A stretch of 64,000 nt of DNA from Castor canadensis (GCF_047511655.1 NC_133398.1:52829638-52893637), one strand, 5' to 3'. Shown: positions 1 to 11,514, numbered from the stretch's first letter. The notes: generated by a model from the sequence alone, not told the origin. A program made the numbers and translations.

Positions 1-199
1 ATGCTCAGACCCACCTAGGGTCAAAGAGCATCATCTTGATCTAGGGGTTTGTATTTTTATAGCATCATTATATGGGTGGCTGTTTTCCTTTTTATAGTGG
101 CCTCCACAATAGTCCTGATAGACAGCAGTACCAGGGGGACCAGGCAGGGTAATATTAAGCGTGCTCCTAGGATTAGACACATTGCCCCTGTCAGACTTT

Positions 200-2236
200 T
201 GAATCCACCTAAGGCAGAGAACCATCCTCCAAATAGGTCATTGAGATCCCATCCTCTCCAAGTCTGGACAGGGAAATCATTCTGTCTGTGATTTCTTCTA
301 TGACCTTTCCTTCATCATCAATCTGTAAGCAGCAGTTGCTCAGGTTAAATTTTCCACAAACCCCTGCCTCAGAATCCAGCAAACAGTCTAAAGCCAAGTG
401 GTTTTAATAGATGGCATTGTGCATTTTAGTGCTTTGTTTCGATTCTAGTGCTTTGTTTTGCCAGCAAATTGAGAGCTCTGGCTGTTTTATTAGTTATAAT
501 TTCAACAGCAGCCTACAGCCTGATGATGTGGTTTAGCATATATATAGGGGTGCGATAGCTCCAGGACTTGTCTTTTGCCCAAGTGGCAGGAACATAGTAC
601 TGGATTATTCACTCAGGAAGCCATTTGATATCTTTTCAATTGTCAATTTGTAAGGCACCCTGTTTTTGTCTACTTAATCTTTCTTCATATATGAGGACTC
701 CCAGATTTTTACCTTGTCTGAGGGGAAGCAAGAAAAATGATGGTGTGATTGAGCCCAGCATGCAAGACCCAAACCAGCTGCTAGGTAGCACCATATAAAC
801 TTGTTTCCCATGATCCAATACAGAACACTGGGTGCCCACCACTCTATGTTTGTGGTAAGATTGTTCCAATCTTTCCAGAGATTAGAAAAGTTGGCCAGTG
901 GGTGGGGCTGGGGTTCTGTGTGTTTTGGAGCTCCCCACCATTGGATCTCTTTGGTAGTGTCATTGTAAAACTTCTGTCCTAAACAAGTTAAATCCCGCAC
1001 CAGGGTGGAGAACTGACCTTTTGAGAGGGAGATACAATAATTTCCAATGATGGAAGTTTTTAGGAGCCAGATGCCTTTCCTATGTTTTGAGAAAGCAGTC
1101 TCATTAAAAGGCTCTTGTGGGTCCAGCTCCCTGGCTTCCCAAGGCTAGTGGTCTCCCCATGTTGGTCCCCCCATAAACATAGCATGAAGTGACATTCAGT
1201 GGCTGGGCTATAGACTCAGCCAGTGAGAGGAACAAGTTTCTGGCCTTGGTAGAGAATGAAAATTCACTCCTCATCTCCTCAAAAAAGGAGTGATAAATTT
1301 GGTATGAGGAACTCTCATGGGTATCAGTTACTAAATTTGAGGTGAATCAGAGTCCTAGGGTCAAGGCCCTTTCTATCTATCCTTATACTAATTATATGTC
1401 CCTGTGTCCAATCGGATGGCTTAAGTACAGTGAAATGTACAGGGTTACAGGTGCCTGGGGTGCAGTCAGGGGCAGTTATCCTCTTGTGAAGGAGGACTTC
1501 GTATTTTGCACTTTGCCATATAGCCCATGAAATACAACCCCAATAAGGACAATAATAAGAGTCCACATCACCACATGGCCAAGAGTTGTCTGCCCGGCAC
1601 ATATACTTATCATTTGACATATAGGCTCTTTCCCAAGCTAGGCCTCCACAGCCTCAGCCTATACCTCTACATCCACTTTAGTCTATGGCTGCACATGCAT
1701 CAAAGAACATGGATACTGGTTTATCAGAGCTAAACACTGGGTGCAGCTGACAAGTTTCCCAGGGTTGTGGATGCTCCTGATCTCTAACCATTGCCCCCAG
1801 GGGATGTAAGTGGGGTTGAAGCAGATATGCTGATTACCATGGGAACACACTAGATAGGAGGTATGGTTGTGAGTGCATGACCTGATGACAGAGCCTGCAC
1901 AGGAATAGTAAGTATGGAAAAGCAAAGTCCTAGTGACAACACTCCCTGCCCAAGTAGTATGCATATATAGGTCACAGGAGGAGGGCTCTGGGGCCATGAA
2001 GGGAAACTGCATCAGTAACAGTAAATGGTAATTATGCATCCTGCCCAAAAGAGGTAGAAGAGAACAAATAAAAACTTTTCACCATGAGTCCAGTTGGCGG
2101 GGGTGGTTTCTGCCAAACTTATGGCAAAGACTCCGGTGAGAACTACAGCAAGAGATACAAGGGGTGACGATGCATTACAGCAAAATAATTGGCATAGAAA
2201 CAGTCTGTTTGTCCAGTTGGAGAGTTGACTCCTCAA
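200..2236 (-). pseudogene. Degenerate retroviral env
   Basis: Successive open pieces are 2236-2012 (hydrophobic leader), 2048-1683 (Cys-rich surface unit), 1620-1324 (surface unit with CPYWGC block), 1000-636 (end of surface unit and degraded cleavage region) and 397-209 (transmembrane subunit with a Cys-X7-Cys-Cys motif). They lie in different frames separated by stops, so no full product is possible. The arrangement resembles class I gamma-type envelopes. I cannot name the family. Confidence 0.75.
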
Positions 2237-2258
2237 GCTTCTGCCATGTGTAGACTAT

Positions 2259-2618
2259 CTAGGATCCAGGGATGACAGAGCAGGGTTGTTGTCCTGCTAT
2301 TTGTGGTCCCAGCTGTTTCCTGGGAAGTGGAATCTGACTGAGGGAGGGCTCTGATGTTTTGGGGGTGATCCTACACAGTGAAGCTGGATCAGGGATGCAT
2401 TCCCACTGGAGAGAAGCTGGCTTGACTTGACTGTGGTGGATCCAAGAAGCAATCTCTGCTAGTTTAACTGCAGTGGGAGTAGACAAGCTAACAACAAAAG
2501 GGCCCCTCCAATGGGGTTTTAATGGTTGGACATTTTGTTCTTTTACCAGATTTTTTTTTAACTGAGTAGAATTACCATGGCAACAATATATTATCAGTGC
2601 ATATGTCCAAGAAAACAT
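2259..2618 (-). pseudogene. Retroviral integrase C-terminal fragment
   Basis: About 119 codons are open. The middle carries the GPF/Y-type domain typical of class I integrases (WRGPF, then SWIHHSQVKPA). The catalytic DDE core is missing because the fragment begins at the solo LTR junction. Env starts just downstream, as in intact gammaretrovirus-like genomes. Confidence 0.8.
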
Positions 2619-2640
2619 GTTGTTTTAAAAAAGTTAAAAC

Positions 2641-3036
2641 TGTGGGAAAACCTCAGACCCCCAAAGCCTTTTGGAAAGGAGTGGAGTCAATGTAGCTTTT
2701 GTGCAACAGCCCTAAGAGAGATTGCAACAGTCCAAAAGGATAGTTGCTGAACAACCCTGTTCTCTCTCTGTGTGGACCAGAAAACCCGTCTGAGAACATG
2801 ACATTCCGCACTTGGGCTCATAGTCATAGCAACATGACAGCCAATCCCAGTCCAGAGGTCAAGGGAAACCTGGGGACTGACACGTACTCTTTCCTGCTTT
2901 TCTGCACTGCTTAAATACTCTCTTCAGAAAATAAACTGCACCATTGCTGCCCGCACAACCCTGAGTTCGTGTCACTTTTTGCCGCTCAAGCACCCAAGAC
3001 CAGAGTTGGAGCCCCTGCTGCAGCTGGACTGTGGCA
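2641..3036 (+). mobile_element. Solo LTR, probably class II (ERVK-like)
   Basis: The 396-bp block starts TGTGGGAAAA and ends CTGTGGCA. An AATAAA lies at about 2930-2935, followed by a GC-rich R-U5-like part. It is flanked by a 6-bp direct repeat TAAAAC at 2635-2640 and 3037-3042. Six-base target duplications are typical of betaretrovirus-like elements. No internal proviral sequence lies between. Confidence 0.65.
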
Positions 3037-3323
3037 TAAAACCACCATCTTTAAGTATCCAAGGACATGCTCAGAGCCAGTAAAAATAAGTAATTTTGTC
3101 TGTACTTAAGTAGAAAACACTGTCTAAAAAATATGAGTTTGTGTCTGGTAGGGCTTTAATGCCAGATAGCCACATATGTATAAGAACCATTTCTTCAATC
3201 CTCTAGGCTTTGGTTGTTTTTGAGAGGTCTGGCAGGAGTGAATCCATTTAATCCATTTGAACTTTAACGGCATTCCCCTATGTCTCCAAACTGTTTGTCT
3301 CTGAGCAGCCTCTTCTGAATATT

Positions 3324-3415
3324 TGTCTCCCATTCAAGTACTAATCAGGCTTGACCCTGCTTAGCTTCTGAGACCAGATGAGATTGGGCACAGTTAGGAT
3401 GGTATGGCCATAAAC
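3324..3415 (-). pseudogene. 5S rRNA pseudogene, 3'-truncated
   Basis: The minus strand starts GTTTATGGCCATACCA and continues through AGAAGCTAAGCAGGGTC and GATTAGTACTTG, the box A and internal control region landmarks of 5S rRNA. Many C-to-T type changes are present, and homology fades after GGGAGAC, so about 90 of 120 nt remain. It is not a functional 5S gene. Confidence 0.85.
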
Positions 3416-4125
3416 TGAAGATCTTTCTTGATTGGTCATTTTCTTTCTTCATCATAAGGATTTATTCTTTCCTGGATTTTGTTTGTTTGGTTTTGGTCCC
3501 ACGTTGTGGGGGGAAATAATGAGCAAACCAGGTGGGAGTCAGTGCCAACTAGACTCTTTTGGCCAAATTTGAGCAACAAAGAGGCTTAAAAGGAGTAGCC
3601 CTTAGGCAATGTGTTTTTAGACAAGGACAAAACAAAACAAAATCCAACAAAAGCAGATGTCTAAAAAACTAACCTGGTTGACACATAAGCACTTATTAGA
3701 GTCATTTTTTATGGGCTTGATTGTAAATGCCCCAGAAGGATTAGAATTGTAATGACAAAAACTTACAAGAGCCACGGTTAAAATTTTGATGGACAATTTA
3801 GCAACTAACAGAACAGTATTAACTTTTTGTTACTGTGTTTATCTAAATTTTGTATTTTAGAAGGTATGATATAATTGAAAAACATAAATATTTAGTATAA
3901 GAAACCAGCAATAGCATCACAGCTCTATGGGGTTACATATACATATTAATTTAGTTGTTTTTGAAGTAAAATCTTAGATTTTTTTTATCAGTTGTAGAGG
4001 GGAAGAACAGTGAGAGTGACCCCAAATAGCCCAGTAACATACACATATAGGGTGTCAACTGTATTAGAATCACCCAAGACAACAGTGTTTAACCATGAGG
4101 TCATCTAGAAAATTTTACATAAACT
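3416..4125. other. Unassigned intergenic DNA
   Basis: AT-rich sequence with no credible ORF, exon or recognised repeat. I see nothing here beyond general degenerate DNA. Confidence 0.4.
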
Positions 4126-4563
4126 GTTAGAAAATAAGTGGCACGGAAGAGGCAGAGAGATGGCTCAAACACCAGTACAGGTTTATTGTTCAGGCAGGAG
4201 CCCTGTGGAGGGAGACCCCAGAAAGAGAGCTAGAGCCTATCACTACACACAGGCTTGGGCTAGATATAGGGGGCTAGTGGAAAAGTACCAGGAAGGTCAC
4301 TAAGGGATACTATTACTGGGCAACCAAGAAAGATAAGTTGTAGTTAAGTCACTGTCTGCTCAACTGTTCTGGGCATCCATCCTGGAAGATAAAGGTTAAC
4401 AACTGTCTCTTTGTCAGTTGGGGTTGGGTGGGGAGTTTTTAGTAAGCCACTTGCAAGGTGGAGGGGGTCTAATCCTAACATGGCTGTCCTCACTGTCAAC
4501 CCCAACATAAACCAACTCTTAAAAAAACATGACTCAGCTACCTTCATAGTTAAAACCCTGACA
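4126..4563 (-). mobile_element. LTR-like block
   Basis: On the minus strand the block starts TGTCAGGG. AATAAA lies about 60 bp before the low-coordinate end (plus-strand tttattgtt near 4181), and the block ends with a possible CA. This order matches a retroviral LTR. No clear target duplication was found, so both boundaries are approximate. Confidence 0.45.
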
Positions 4564-4722
4564 AAAATTATAAGAGAACACAGGTAAATATTTATGGGGA
4601 CTAAGTGTGGGGTTAGGAAACCTAATGGCCAAGAATCATGGGTCAGATATTAATAAGGATTCACATCCCAGATTGTTGACATTAACAGATGGTTCATGGC
4701 ATACAGCAAGATCCTATCAACC

Positions 4723-5032
4723 TGTAGTCAATGGAGGTTGACTAAAATAGCAAGCCCAATCTGGCTCTCCCAGGCCAAATATTCCCTCTGCCTGCCATGT
4801 GGAAGGTATAGGACTAACATCTTCACTTGTTGACGCCAATAAAAACTGGAGGTCTTTACCTCCCGTGTAGTGCTCCTTTTTGAGTTTTTTCTTCTTCTTT
4901 GCTCTACATAAGAAAATCTGTCTCAACCCCCATATCAGTGCAGCAGTACTCCCTGTGCTCAGCTGTCTCCTGCTTCTCTGTGTTTTAATAAACTCTTGTT
5001 GTCTTGACAAATTTGTGTATTAAGTTGTAGCA
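4723..5032 (+). mobile_element. LTR-like block interrupted at its end by L1
   Basis: The block starts near TGTAGTCAATGG, has AATAAA at about 4987-4992 and a T-rich U5-like tail ending GTAGCA. It could be a second LTR of a different family. The following L1 inserted about 10 bp further on. Boundaries are tentative. Confidence 0.4.
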
Positions 5033-5050
5033 TCAAAAATTTTTGACAGT

Positions 5051-6918
5051 CGATACTCCCCAAAGTAATCTACATGTTTAATGCAATTCCCATCAAAATT
5101 CCAATGACATTCATTAAAGAGATTGAAAAATCTACTGTTAAATTTATATGGAAACACAAGAGACCACAAATAGCCAAGGCAATACTCAGTCAAAAGAACA
5201 ATGCAGGAGGTATCACAATACCTGACTTCAAACTATATTACAAAGCAATAACAATAAAAACAGCATGGTACTGGCACAAAAACAGACATGAAGACCAGTG
5301 GAACAGAATAGAGGATCCAGATATGAAGCCACACAACTATGAGCAACTTATCTTTGACAAAGGAGCTAAAAATATACGATGGAGAAATAGCAGCCTCTTC
5401 AACAAAAACTGCTGGGAAAACTGGTTAGCAGTCTGCAAAAAACTGAAACTAGATCCATGTATATCACCCTATACCAAGATTAACTCAAAATGGATCAAGG
5501 ATCTTAATATCAGACCCCAAACTCTTAAGTTGATACAAGAAAGAGTAGGAAATACTCTGGAGTTAGTAGGTATAGGTAAGAACTTTCTCAATGAAACCCC
5601 AGCAGCACAGCAACTAAGAGATAGCATAGATAAATGGGACCTCATAAAACTAAAAAGCTTCTGTACATCAAAAGAAATGGTCTCTAAACTGAAGAGAACA
5701 CCCACAGAGTGGGAGAAAATATTTGCCAATTATACATCAGACAAAGGACTGATAACCAGAATATACAGGGAACTTAAAAAACTAAATTCTCCCAAAACTA
5801 ATGAACCAATAAAGAAATGGGCATGTGAACTAAACAGAACTTTCTCAAAAGAAGAAATTCAAATGGCCAGAAAACACATGAAAAAATGCTCACCATCTCT
5901 AGCAATAAAGGAAATGCAAATTAAAACCACACTAAGATTCCACCTCACCCCTGTTAGAATAGCCATCATCAGCAACACCACCAACAACAGGTGTTGGCGA
6001 GGATGCGGGGAAAAAGGAACCCTCTTACACTGTTGGTGGGAATGTAGACTAGTACAACCACTCTGGAAAAAAATTTGGAGGCTACTTAAAAAGCTGGACA
6101 TCGATCTACCATTTGATCCAGCAATACCACTCTTGGGGATATACCCAAAAGACTGTTACTCCAGAGGCACCTGCACATCCATGTTTATTGCGGCACTATT
6201 CACAATAGCCAAGTTATGGAAACAGCCAAGATGCCCCATCACTGACGAATGGATTAAGAAAATGTGGTATCTATACACAATGGAATTTTATGCAGCCATG
6301 AAGAAGAACGAAATGTTATCATTCGCTGGTAAATGGATGGAATTGGAGAACATCATTCTGAGTGAGGTTAGCCTGGCCCAAAAGACCAAAAATCGTATGT
6401 TCTCCCTCATATGTGGACATTAGATCAAGGGCAAACACAACAAGGGGATTGGACTATGAGCACATGATAAAAGCGAGAGCACACAAGGGAGGGGTGAGGA
6501 TAGGTAAGACACCTAAAAAACTAGCTAGCATTTGTTGCCCTTAATGCAGAGAAACTAAAGCAGATACCTTAAAGCAACTGAGGCCAATAGGAAAAGGGGA
6601 CCAGGAACTAGAGAAAAGGTTAGATCAAAAAGAATTAACCTAGAAGGTAACACCCACGCACAGGAAATCAATGTGAGTCAATGCCCTGTATAGCTATCCT
6701 TATCTCAACCAGCAAAACCCCTTGTTCCTTCCTATTATTGCTTATACTCTCTCTACAACAAAATTAGAGATAAGGGCAAAATAGTTTCTGCTGGGTATTG
6801 AGGTGGGGGAGCAGGAGGGGGTGGAGTGGGTGGTAAGGGAGGGGGTGGGGGCAGGGGGGAGAAATGAACCAAGCCTTGTATGCACATATGAATAATAAAA
6901 GAAAAATGAAAAAAAAAG
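5051..6918 (+). mobile_element. 5'-truncated LINE-1
   Basis: The element begins inside ORF2, runs through the natural ORF2 stop and the 3' UTR with its G-rich tract at about 6785-6862, and ends in an A-rich tail. Direct repeats ttttgacagt at 5041-5050 and 6919-6928 are the target duplication. The intact ORF2 part suggests a fairly young insertion. Confidence 0.92.
5074..6423 (+). CDS. L1 ORF2p C-terminal fragment, 449 codons
   Basis: The open frame covers the region after the reverse transcriptase core and the C-terminal Cys-rich segment (ending SLICGH at the usual ORF2 stop). It lacks the endonuclease domain and the catalytic reverse transcriptase motifs because of 5' truncation. It has no promoter of its own, so it is a transposon relic and not a host gene. 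Familiar blocks include [18 protein letters not shown] and [11 protein letters not shown]. Confidence 0.9.
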   Translation: MFNAIPIKIPMTFIKEIEKSTVKFIWKHKRPQIAKAILSQKNNAGGITIPDFKLYYKAITIKTAWYWHKNRHEDQWNRIEDPDMKPHNYEQLIFDKGAKNIRWRNSSLFNKNCWENWLAVCKKLKLDPCISPYTKINSKWIKDLNIRPQTLKLIQERVGNTLELVGIGKNFLNETPAAQQLRDSIDKWDLIKLKSFCTSKEMVSKLKRTPTEWEKIFANYTSDKGLITRIYRELKKLNSPKTNEPIKKWACELNRTFSKEEIQMARKHMKKCSPSLAIKEMQIKTTLRFHLTPVRIAIISNTTNNRCWRGCGEKGTLLHCWWECRLVQPLWKKIWRLLKKLDIDLPFDPAIPLLGIYPKDCYSRGTCTSMFIAALFTIAKLWKQPRCPITDEWIKKMWYLYTMEFYAAMKKNEMLSFAGKWMELENIILSEVSLAQKTKNRMFSLICGH

Positions 6919-6928
6919 TTTTGACAGT

Positions 6929-8100
6929 TATCTTGACAAAACAAAAAACATTTTTAAGACAGTTTTTATAAATGTTATTAAGAACAATATAATAAAGAGT
7001 TTTCTTGTTATGTGCTTAGAGAATTAAGTTTTAGTTTAACATCAGTACATTAAATTTTGACCTTGCAAAACCTTTAATGTAACTGGATCTTAGTCAACTT
7101 AATCACTTACATAGGCATTTATAAGCTCCATCTTTTTATGACAACTTACTTTGTACCTTTATGACAACTTAGTCTGTACCTTTATGACAACTTACTCTGT
7201 ACCTTTATGACAACTTATTTTGTATCCCCTGGGGGAGCTTGTCTTTATCCTTCTTTTTTTAAGTATTTTTTAACCTTTTATTTTTAAAAACCGTATCTTT
7301 AATACCATATATATATGTTACTTGTTGAAAATAACTCATAAAACATTTTAACTCAGAACCTTATATTTGTATGAAAAAAACCAGAAAGAAACAACCTAAA
7401 ATTATTTTTGTATAAAAATATTTATAGAAAGCCCATTTGTTAATAGACCCACGTATTATAAGAGAGACTTAAATCCTAGAATTTATTTATGACAGAATGA
7501 AACAGGCTAAGGTCATTTTTAACTACCCAAATTTTAAGATTCCTGTTGTATGCTGTGGACTGCCTTTCTTTTTCTTTTCTTTTTTTTTCCTCCTCTGGTC
7601 TAAGCCAGAGTGTTAACCCCTGAATGCCTGCATCCTAGTGAGACCTGATTGAAATAAATTTGAAATCCTGCTTTCTTAAAAGTAACAGTGGAACAGAGTA
7701 ATAACTTTTTACATTTACTTTATAATAAGAACCATCCTCAAGATGATTACATATTCATATGTAAAAAGCCTAAGCAGTTTATAACAGAGATCTTTAAAAC
7801 ACTCTTTTTCTGTTACTTTGAATATCACATTAATTTTATAACAGCAGTTTAAGAACCATTTTGAAGATGCTTACACATACACACATATACACACACACAC
7901 TTAAAAGTTTTATAAATTAAGTATGCCAGAAAAAAATGTCAACTTAAGCATGCATAAGATGAGCTGGAATTCCAGGAGCAAATTAAATTTTGCCCAGTTC
8001 TTTAAACAAATTGATATACATACACACATCTCACAGCCAGCATGAGCAAGTCCACTGACCTGACTGGAGGTGACTGTAGATTAAGAAAAAGACACAAAGA
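6929..8100. other. Unassigned AT-rich intergenic DNA
   Basis: Apart from the minisatellite at 7135-7226, short T-rich tracts near 7250 and 7560-7590 and a CA-rich patch near 7875-7905, I see no gene or identifiable repeat. Confidence 0.4.
7135..7226 (+). repeat. Minisatellite, 4 x 23 bp
   Basis: Four head-to-tail copies of tttatgacaacttactttgt plus acc. Copies differ by one to four bases. Confidence 0.9.
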
Positions 8101-8457
8101 CAGGCATGGAGAAAAGCTGGGATCCGGTGGGTCCAAGGCTCCTGATGAGAGACACTGGCAGCCCACTGTGTATCCAAGCGCATTTATTTACACAATGCAT
8201 ATGTGGAAGTCAAGTTAGATTCTCAAGTCACGTAGTCAGCAAGAACAAGGATGCTATGTTAAGTTGTTTCATATGTCCAATGAAAGTCTATTCTGACTGT
8301 CCTTCTCTAAAAGTAAACATATCCTGTTTCCCACGCAAGGCAGCTGTGCTGAACCTTGTCCGCTTCCTTTAAGCTGGGGCAGTGCCTTTGCAGCGCAAAG
8401 GTCCTTGACATGGCCATGCTCATGTCAAGTTTTCTTCTCAGTCCATTCAGTTACAGG

Positions 8458-8497
<40 letters not shown>

Positions 8498-8690
8498 CTA
8501 GAGTGCACTCTCAAAAAAATAAAAAACTTTTAAATTTTACCCAGAGGGCAATCCAGTGGAATGGTGGATGATGCATCTGTTCTCTTGTGAGTCTCCCTCT
8601 TTGGAACTGAATTTTTGTTATCCATCCCTTAACCTCAGTGTGGCTATTTCCCAGGAAAACTTCAAACCTCTGTTAACTCTTGGAGGTGTC
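8100..8690. other. Unassigned DNA with a CA microsatellite
   Basis: No gene is seen. A (CA)n run of about 19 units occupies 8459-8497. The flanking text has a possible old LTR character (minus-strand A-rich signal near 8185), but I cannot support it. Confidence 0.35.
8459..8497 (+). repeat. (CA)n microsatellite
   Basis: An uninterrupted CA dinucleotide run of about 39 bp, likely length-polymorphic. Confidence 0.95.
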
Positions 8691-9356
8691 TTACGCACTT
8701 TCACATAGCACAGTACTTCCACCCTGCTCCCTGAACCTGAGTGGTCTCTGGGAGGTGATCAGTCTCCCCTTCTGCCTCCTGAGGCAGGCCTGAATTTGAA
8801 CCTGGGCTCTTACCAGTCTGATGAGCAGTGCTTCCCTCCCCTCTCTGGTTCCTGCACCTCACCAGGTTCCGTTGTGCATCTGAGGCCTTCACCCCAACTT
8901 GCTGGGAGGATGATTCTCCCTCTGGATCAAACTGTGCATTGGCACCTGGTTGGATCTTCTCCGGGTGGTCTTGGGGATGCACCCTGGTGAAGGGAGGTGA
9001 CAAATCACCATCTCTACAATCCTGGATGAGACCCCAAGAAATGTTGCGGGAATCTCAAGCTGAGATACAGGACACTGAGATAATTTAGCGGGAAGTGAAG
9101 TTTTATTGTTCCAGCACAGACTCAGCAGACCCATGTCCAAAGGCTGAGCCCCAAGAACAAAGGATCTCAACTTTTATACCCTTGCAAGCAGGTTACAGTA
9201 GCAAAAAGCAAAGTCTAATCCATGTATGGTTGCATGTAACTCTATTGGCTACTTCTCTCCCAGTGCTACTTCAATTCTTTATGCTACACTATCCCTTCCC
9301 CCTGCTACATTATCAGAAATGTTGCTTTTTTTTTTTTAGTTCTCCTCCCTACTACA
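8690..9356 (-). mobile_element. ERV LTR with leader, minus strand
   Basis: On the minus strand an LTR (about 9356-9042, with AATAAAA near 9105 and ending TGCAACA) is followed by a primer-binding-site-like TGGGGTCTCATCCAGGAT (9037-9020). That agrees with the proline-tRNA site at 15 of 18 positions. About 330 bp of leader then aligns by eye with the leader of the 45.1-kb provirus. Gag and beyond are missing. The 5' LTR edge could be 9309 instead of 9356. Confidence 0.7.
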
Positions 9357-9359
9357 CCA

Positions 9360-9560
9360 TCACAAAAAAAGGGCTGGTGGAATGGCTCAAGGTGTACGCC
9401 CTGACTTCAAACCCCAGTACCAAAAAACAAAACAAAACAAAAAAACATGCTATGACCCTGCTGAGATGGTACATGCAGAAAGCAGGAGGAATGAGAATTC
9501 AAGGACATTTTGGGCTGCAAAGTGAGACCCTATCTCAAACAACAACAAGCAAATATGTCC
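9360..9560 (+). repeat. SINE pieces: ID-like monomer and B1-like fragment
   Basis: gggctggtggaatggctcaa, a gap, accccagtacc and an A-rich tail form an ID-like right monomer. A left-monomer fragment with tgagaccctatctcaaa follows. Confidence 0.65.
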
Positions 9561-11040
9561 TATGAAAGGTGGAATTTGTGTGTGTGTGTGCGAGCATGCA
9601 TCTGCATGCAATCTCTGTCCTCCTATTCTAGATTGCCATTGCCACTTATTTGGTCTTTCTCTTAAAATGACAAGCTTTGTCATTTTGAAGCAGATTGTGT
9701 CTCTGACCAAAAGAAACTGACCCACAAAGTGAGAGTCCTCGGCCATTTAGGTGTATGCTCCAAGCTGTGTATATTTGTGTGTGAAGGCAGGAGACAGAGA
9801 GAGGTGTTACTTCTATTACTTTGCTGAGAAATATCCTTCAATTCTTGATTTTTATTTTTCATAGGAAATGGTGTTATGAATGAGAGAGTCAGATTATTTT
9901 TTAACATAAATACATTAAAAATCCAGTTTAGACACAGAATGCATGCCCTAATCGGAACCTCCCCCTCACCTCCATAAAACAAACACACAAATATGGACTG
10001 CTTATAAGCCTCATTTGTTCACCTGTTGGAGAACTGCCAAAAATCTGGTGGTCTCAAGGTGTGTGTGTGTGCATCTTTGAAGTTCTTACAAGTGCATGAA
10101 GGGAAGGGGCGTGGCTTCCATGCTGAGGGAGGAGGAGGTGGTTTGAGAAGTCCTTTTGTGATTGCTATGGACCTGTAATTTAAGCTTGGACTTCATCATG
10201 GCAGTGGAACTGTGTGCCTGTGGGGATGCATGCTACCAAGTAGTTCCAGAGATCAGTGCAGGGATGTGTGTTGCTAGGAGACAGCAGGTAGAAGCCTAGA
10301 AAGTGCCCTGCTCTGTTCACACTTCCACAGAACATTTGAAAGATGATGTTTTGATTTATGAATTAGACCTGCGATTTGAAATTCCCTAACTGGAATCTTC
10401 AAGCTGCTGTGGAAGTCTTTGATTCAGATATGTTAACAGCAGCGGTGCAGTCTGTGATCAGAGGACTTCCAAAGTCCTTGTGTCCCACTTGGAAGAATCC
10501 ATAGCAGGACACCTGGGTGTAAATGGAGTTTATGAAAAGTTAGGAAAGGGAAATACAAAAGGAAGCATGGTGGGCCCAGGTGGAATCTGCAGGCAGAGAG
10601 CATGCTTCTCTTTACCTGGTGCTTTTAAAACTTACACTAACCTATGGGAAGGGCAGAATCAGGTGGATTACCTTCCAATAATCAATGAGTGGGGAGAGGC
10701 ATGGCTGGTCCCTGGACCAGATGAGGGCAATCCCTGGGCCAGGGCATTGCCAATCTGCAATGTAAGAACACTAAGTCATATATTCTCTATGAGTCCCGAA
10801 CTTTCCCTACCTCTGGGCTGCCTCAGATGAACGAGTGAAAGCTGGCAGTAGGATTTTCTTGGACAGTGAGTCTCACCCAGTTACTAGCTTTCTACAATGG
10901 AGTTACAAGTTAGAATTTAGCAAGCATCACTGATTTCTCCGGTATGAGCCCCAGTACCTTGGCTGCTTTGGTCATTTGAGCACACATTGTAATAAATGAA
11001 TGACCTTTTTTACTTACTTCCCCCTCTACCCTGAGGTGCT
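9560..11040. other. Unassigned intergenic DNA
   Basis: A short TG repeat lies near 9575-9590. A 116-codon open stretch at 10480-10830 lacks splice context or family resemblance. I see no supported gene. Confidence 0.4.
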
Positions 11041-11064
11041 AGGGAGCAATTTTTCCAATCCTTT

Positions 11065-11275
11065 TTTAATTTTTATTTTCTGACAGAACTGGGGTTTGAA
11101 CTCAAGGACTTGTGTTTAATAGGCAAGTGCCCAATCACTTGAGCCATGCCCTCAGCCCTTTTTTCTTTTAGTTATTTTTCAGATGGGGTCTTGGGTTTTT
11201 TCCCAGGGCAGACTTTGGACCTTAATCCTCCTACTTCCATAAAGGGGGATTTACAAATGTGAGTCACCCTGCCTG
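11065..11275 (-). repeat. B1-ID dimer SINE
   Basis: The minus-strand dimer is recognised by actggggtttgaactcaagg and cttgagccatgcc (ID part), then agatggggtcttggg (B1 part). Confidence 0.75.
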
Positions 11276-11279
11276 CCTT

Positions 11280-11510
11280 GTTATCTGAAATAGGGTCTCA
11301 CTACTTTTTGCCTTGAATTTCCATCTCCCTAGCTCCACCTCCCACATAGCTGGGCTTAGAGACCTGAGCATCCATGACTAACTTTATTTTGTTTTTGAGA
11401 CAGAGTCTCACTAACTTTGCCCAGCTAGTCTGGATCTCAAAATCCTCTTGCCTCTGCCTCCTGAGTAGTTGGGATTATAGACATATACCACCATGCTACC
11501 ACACTCAGCT
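11280..11510 (-). repeat. Two B1-like monomers
   Basis: Two successive minus-strand B1-type copies: agggtctcacta...ctagctccacctcc and gagacagagtctcacta...gggattatagacatatacca. Confidence 0.7.
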
Positions 11511-11514
11511 CTTC

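Larger units (their letters stand above)
1..2618 (-). mobile_element. Class I ERV, 3' half (integrase end and broken env)
   Basis: Read on the minus strand, an integrase C-terminal segment is followed by an env-like region spread over several frames. A signal-peptide-like segment comes first, then surface-unit cysteine blocks and the transmembrane-subunit motif, in the correct order. Repeated stops and frame changes break env. The 3' LTR would lie left of position 1 and is not seen. Gag, protease and reverse transcriptase are absent upstream, so the copy is partial and defective. Confidence 0.8.

Noticed and set aside
3124-3333. Minus-strand open stretch next to the 5S pseudogene
   Set aside because: It begins in the 5S-derived sequence and has no protein resemblance.
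6753-6944. Proline-rich minus-strand open stretch in the L1 3' UTR
   Set aside because: It is the complement of the G-rich L1 tract and not a gene.
10480-10830. 116-codon open stretch on the plus strand
   Set aside because: No family resemblance, splice context or promoter; composition looks non-coding.
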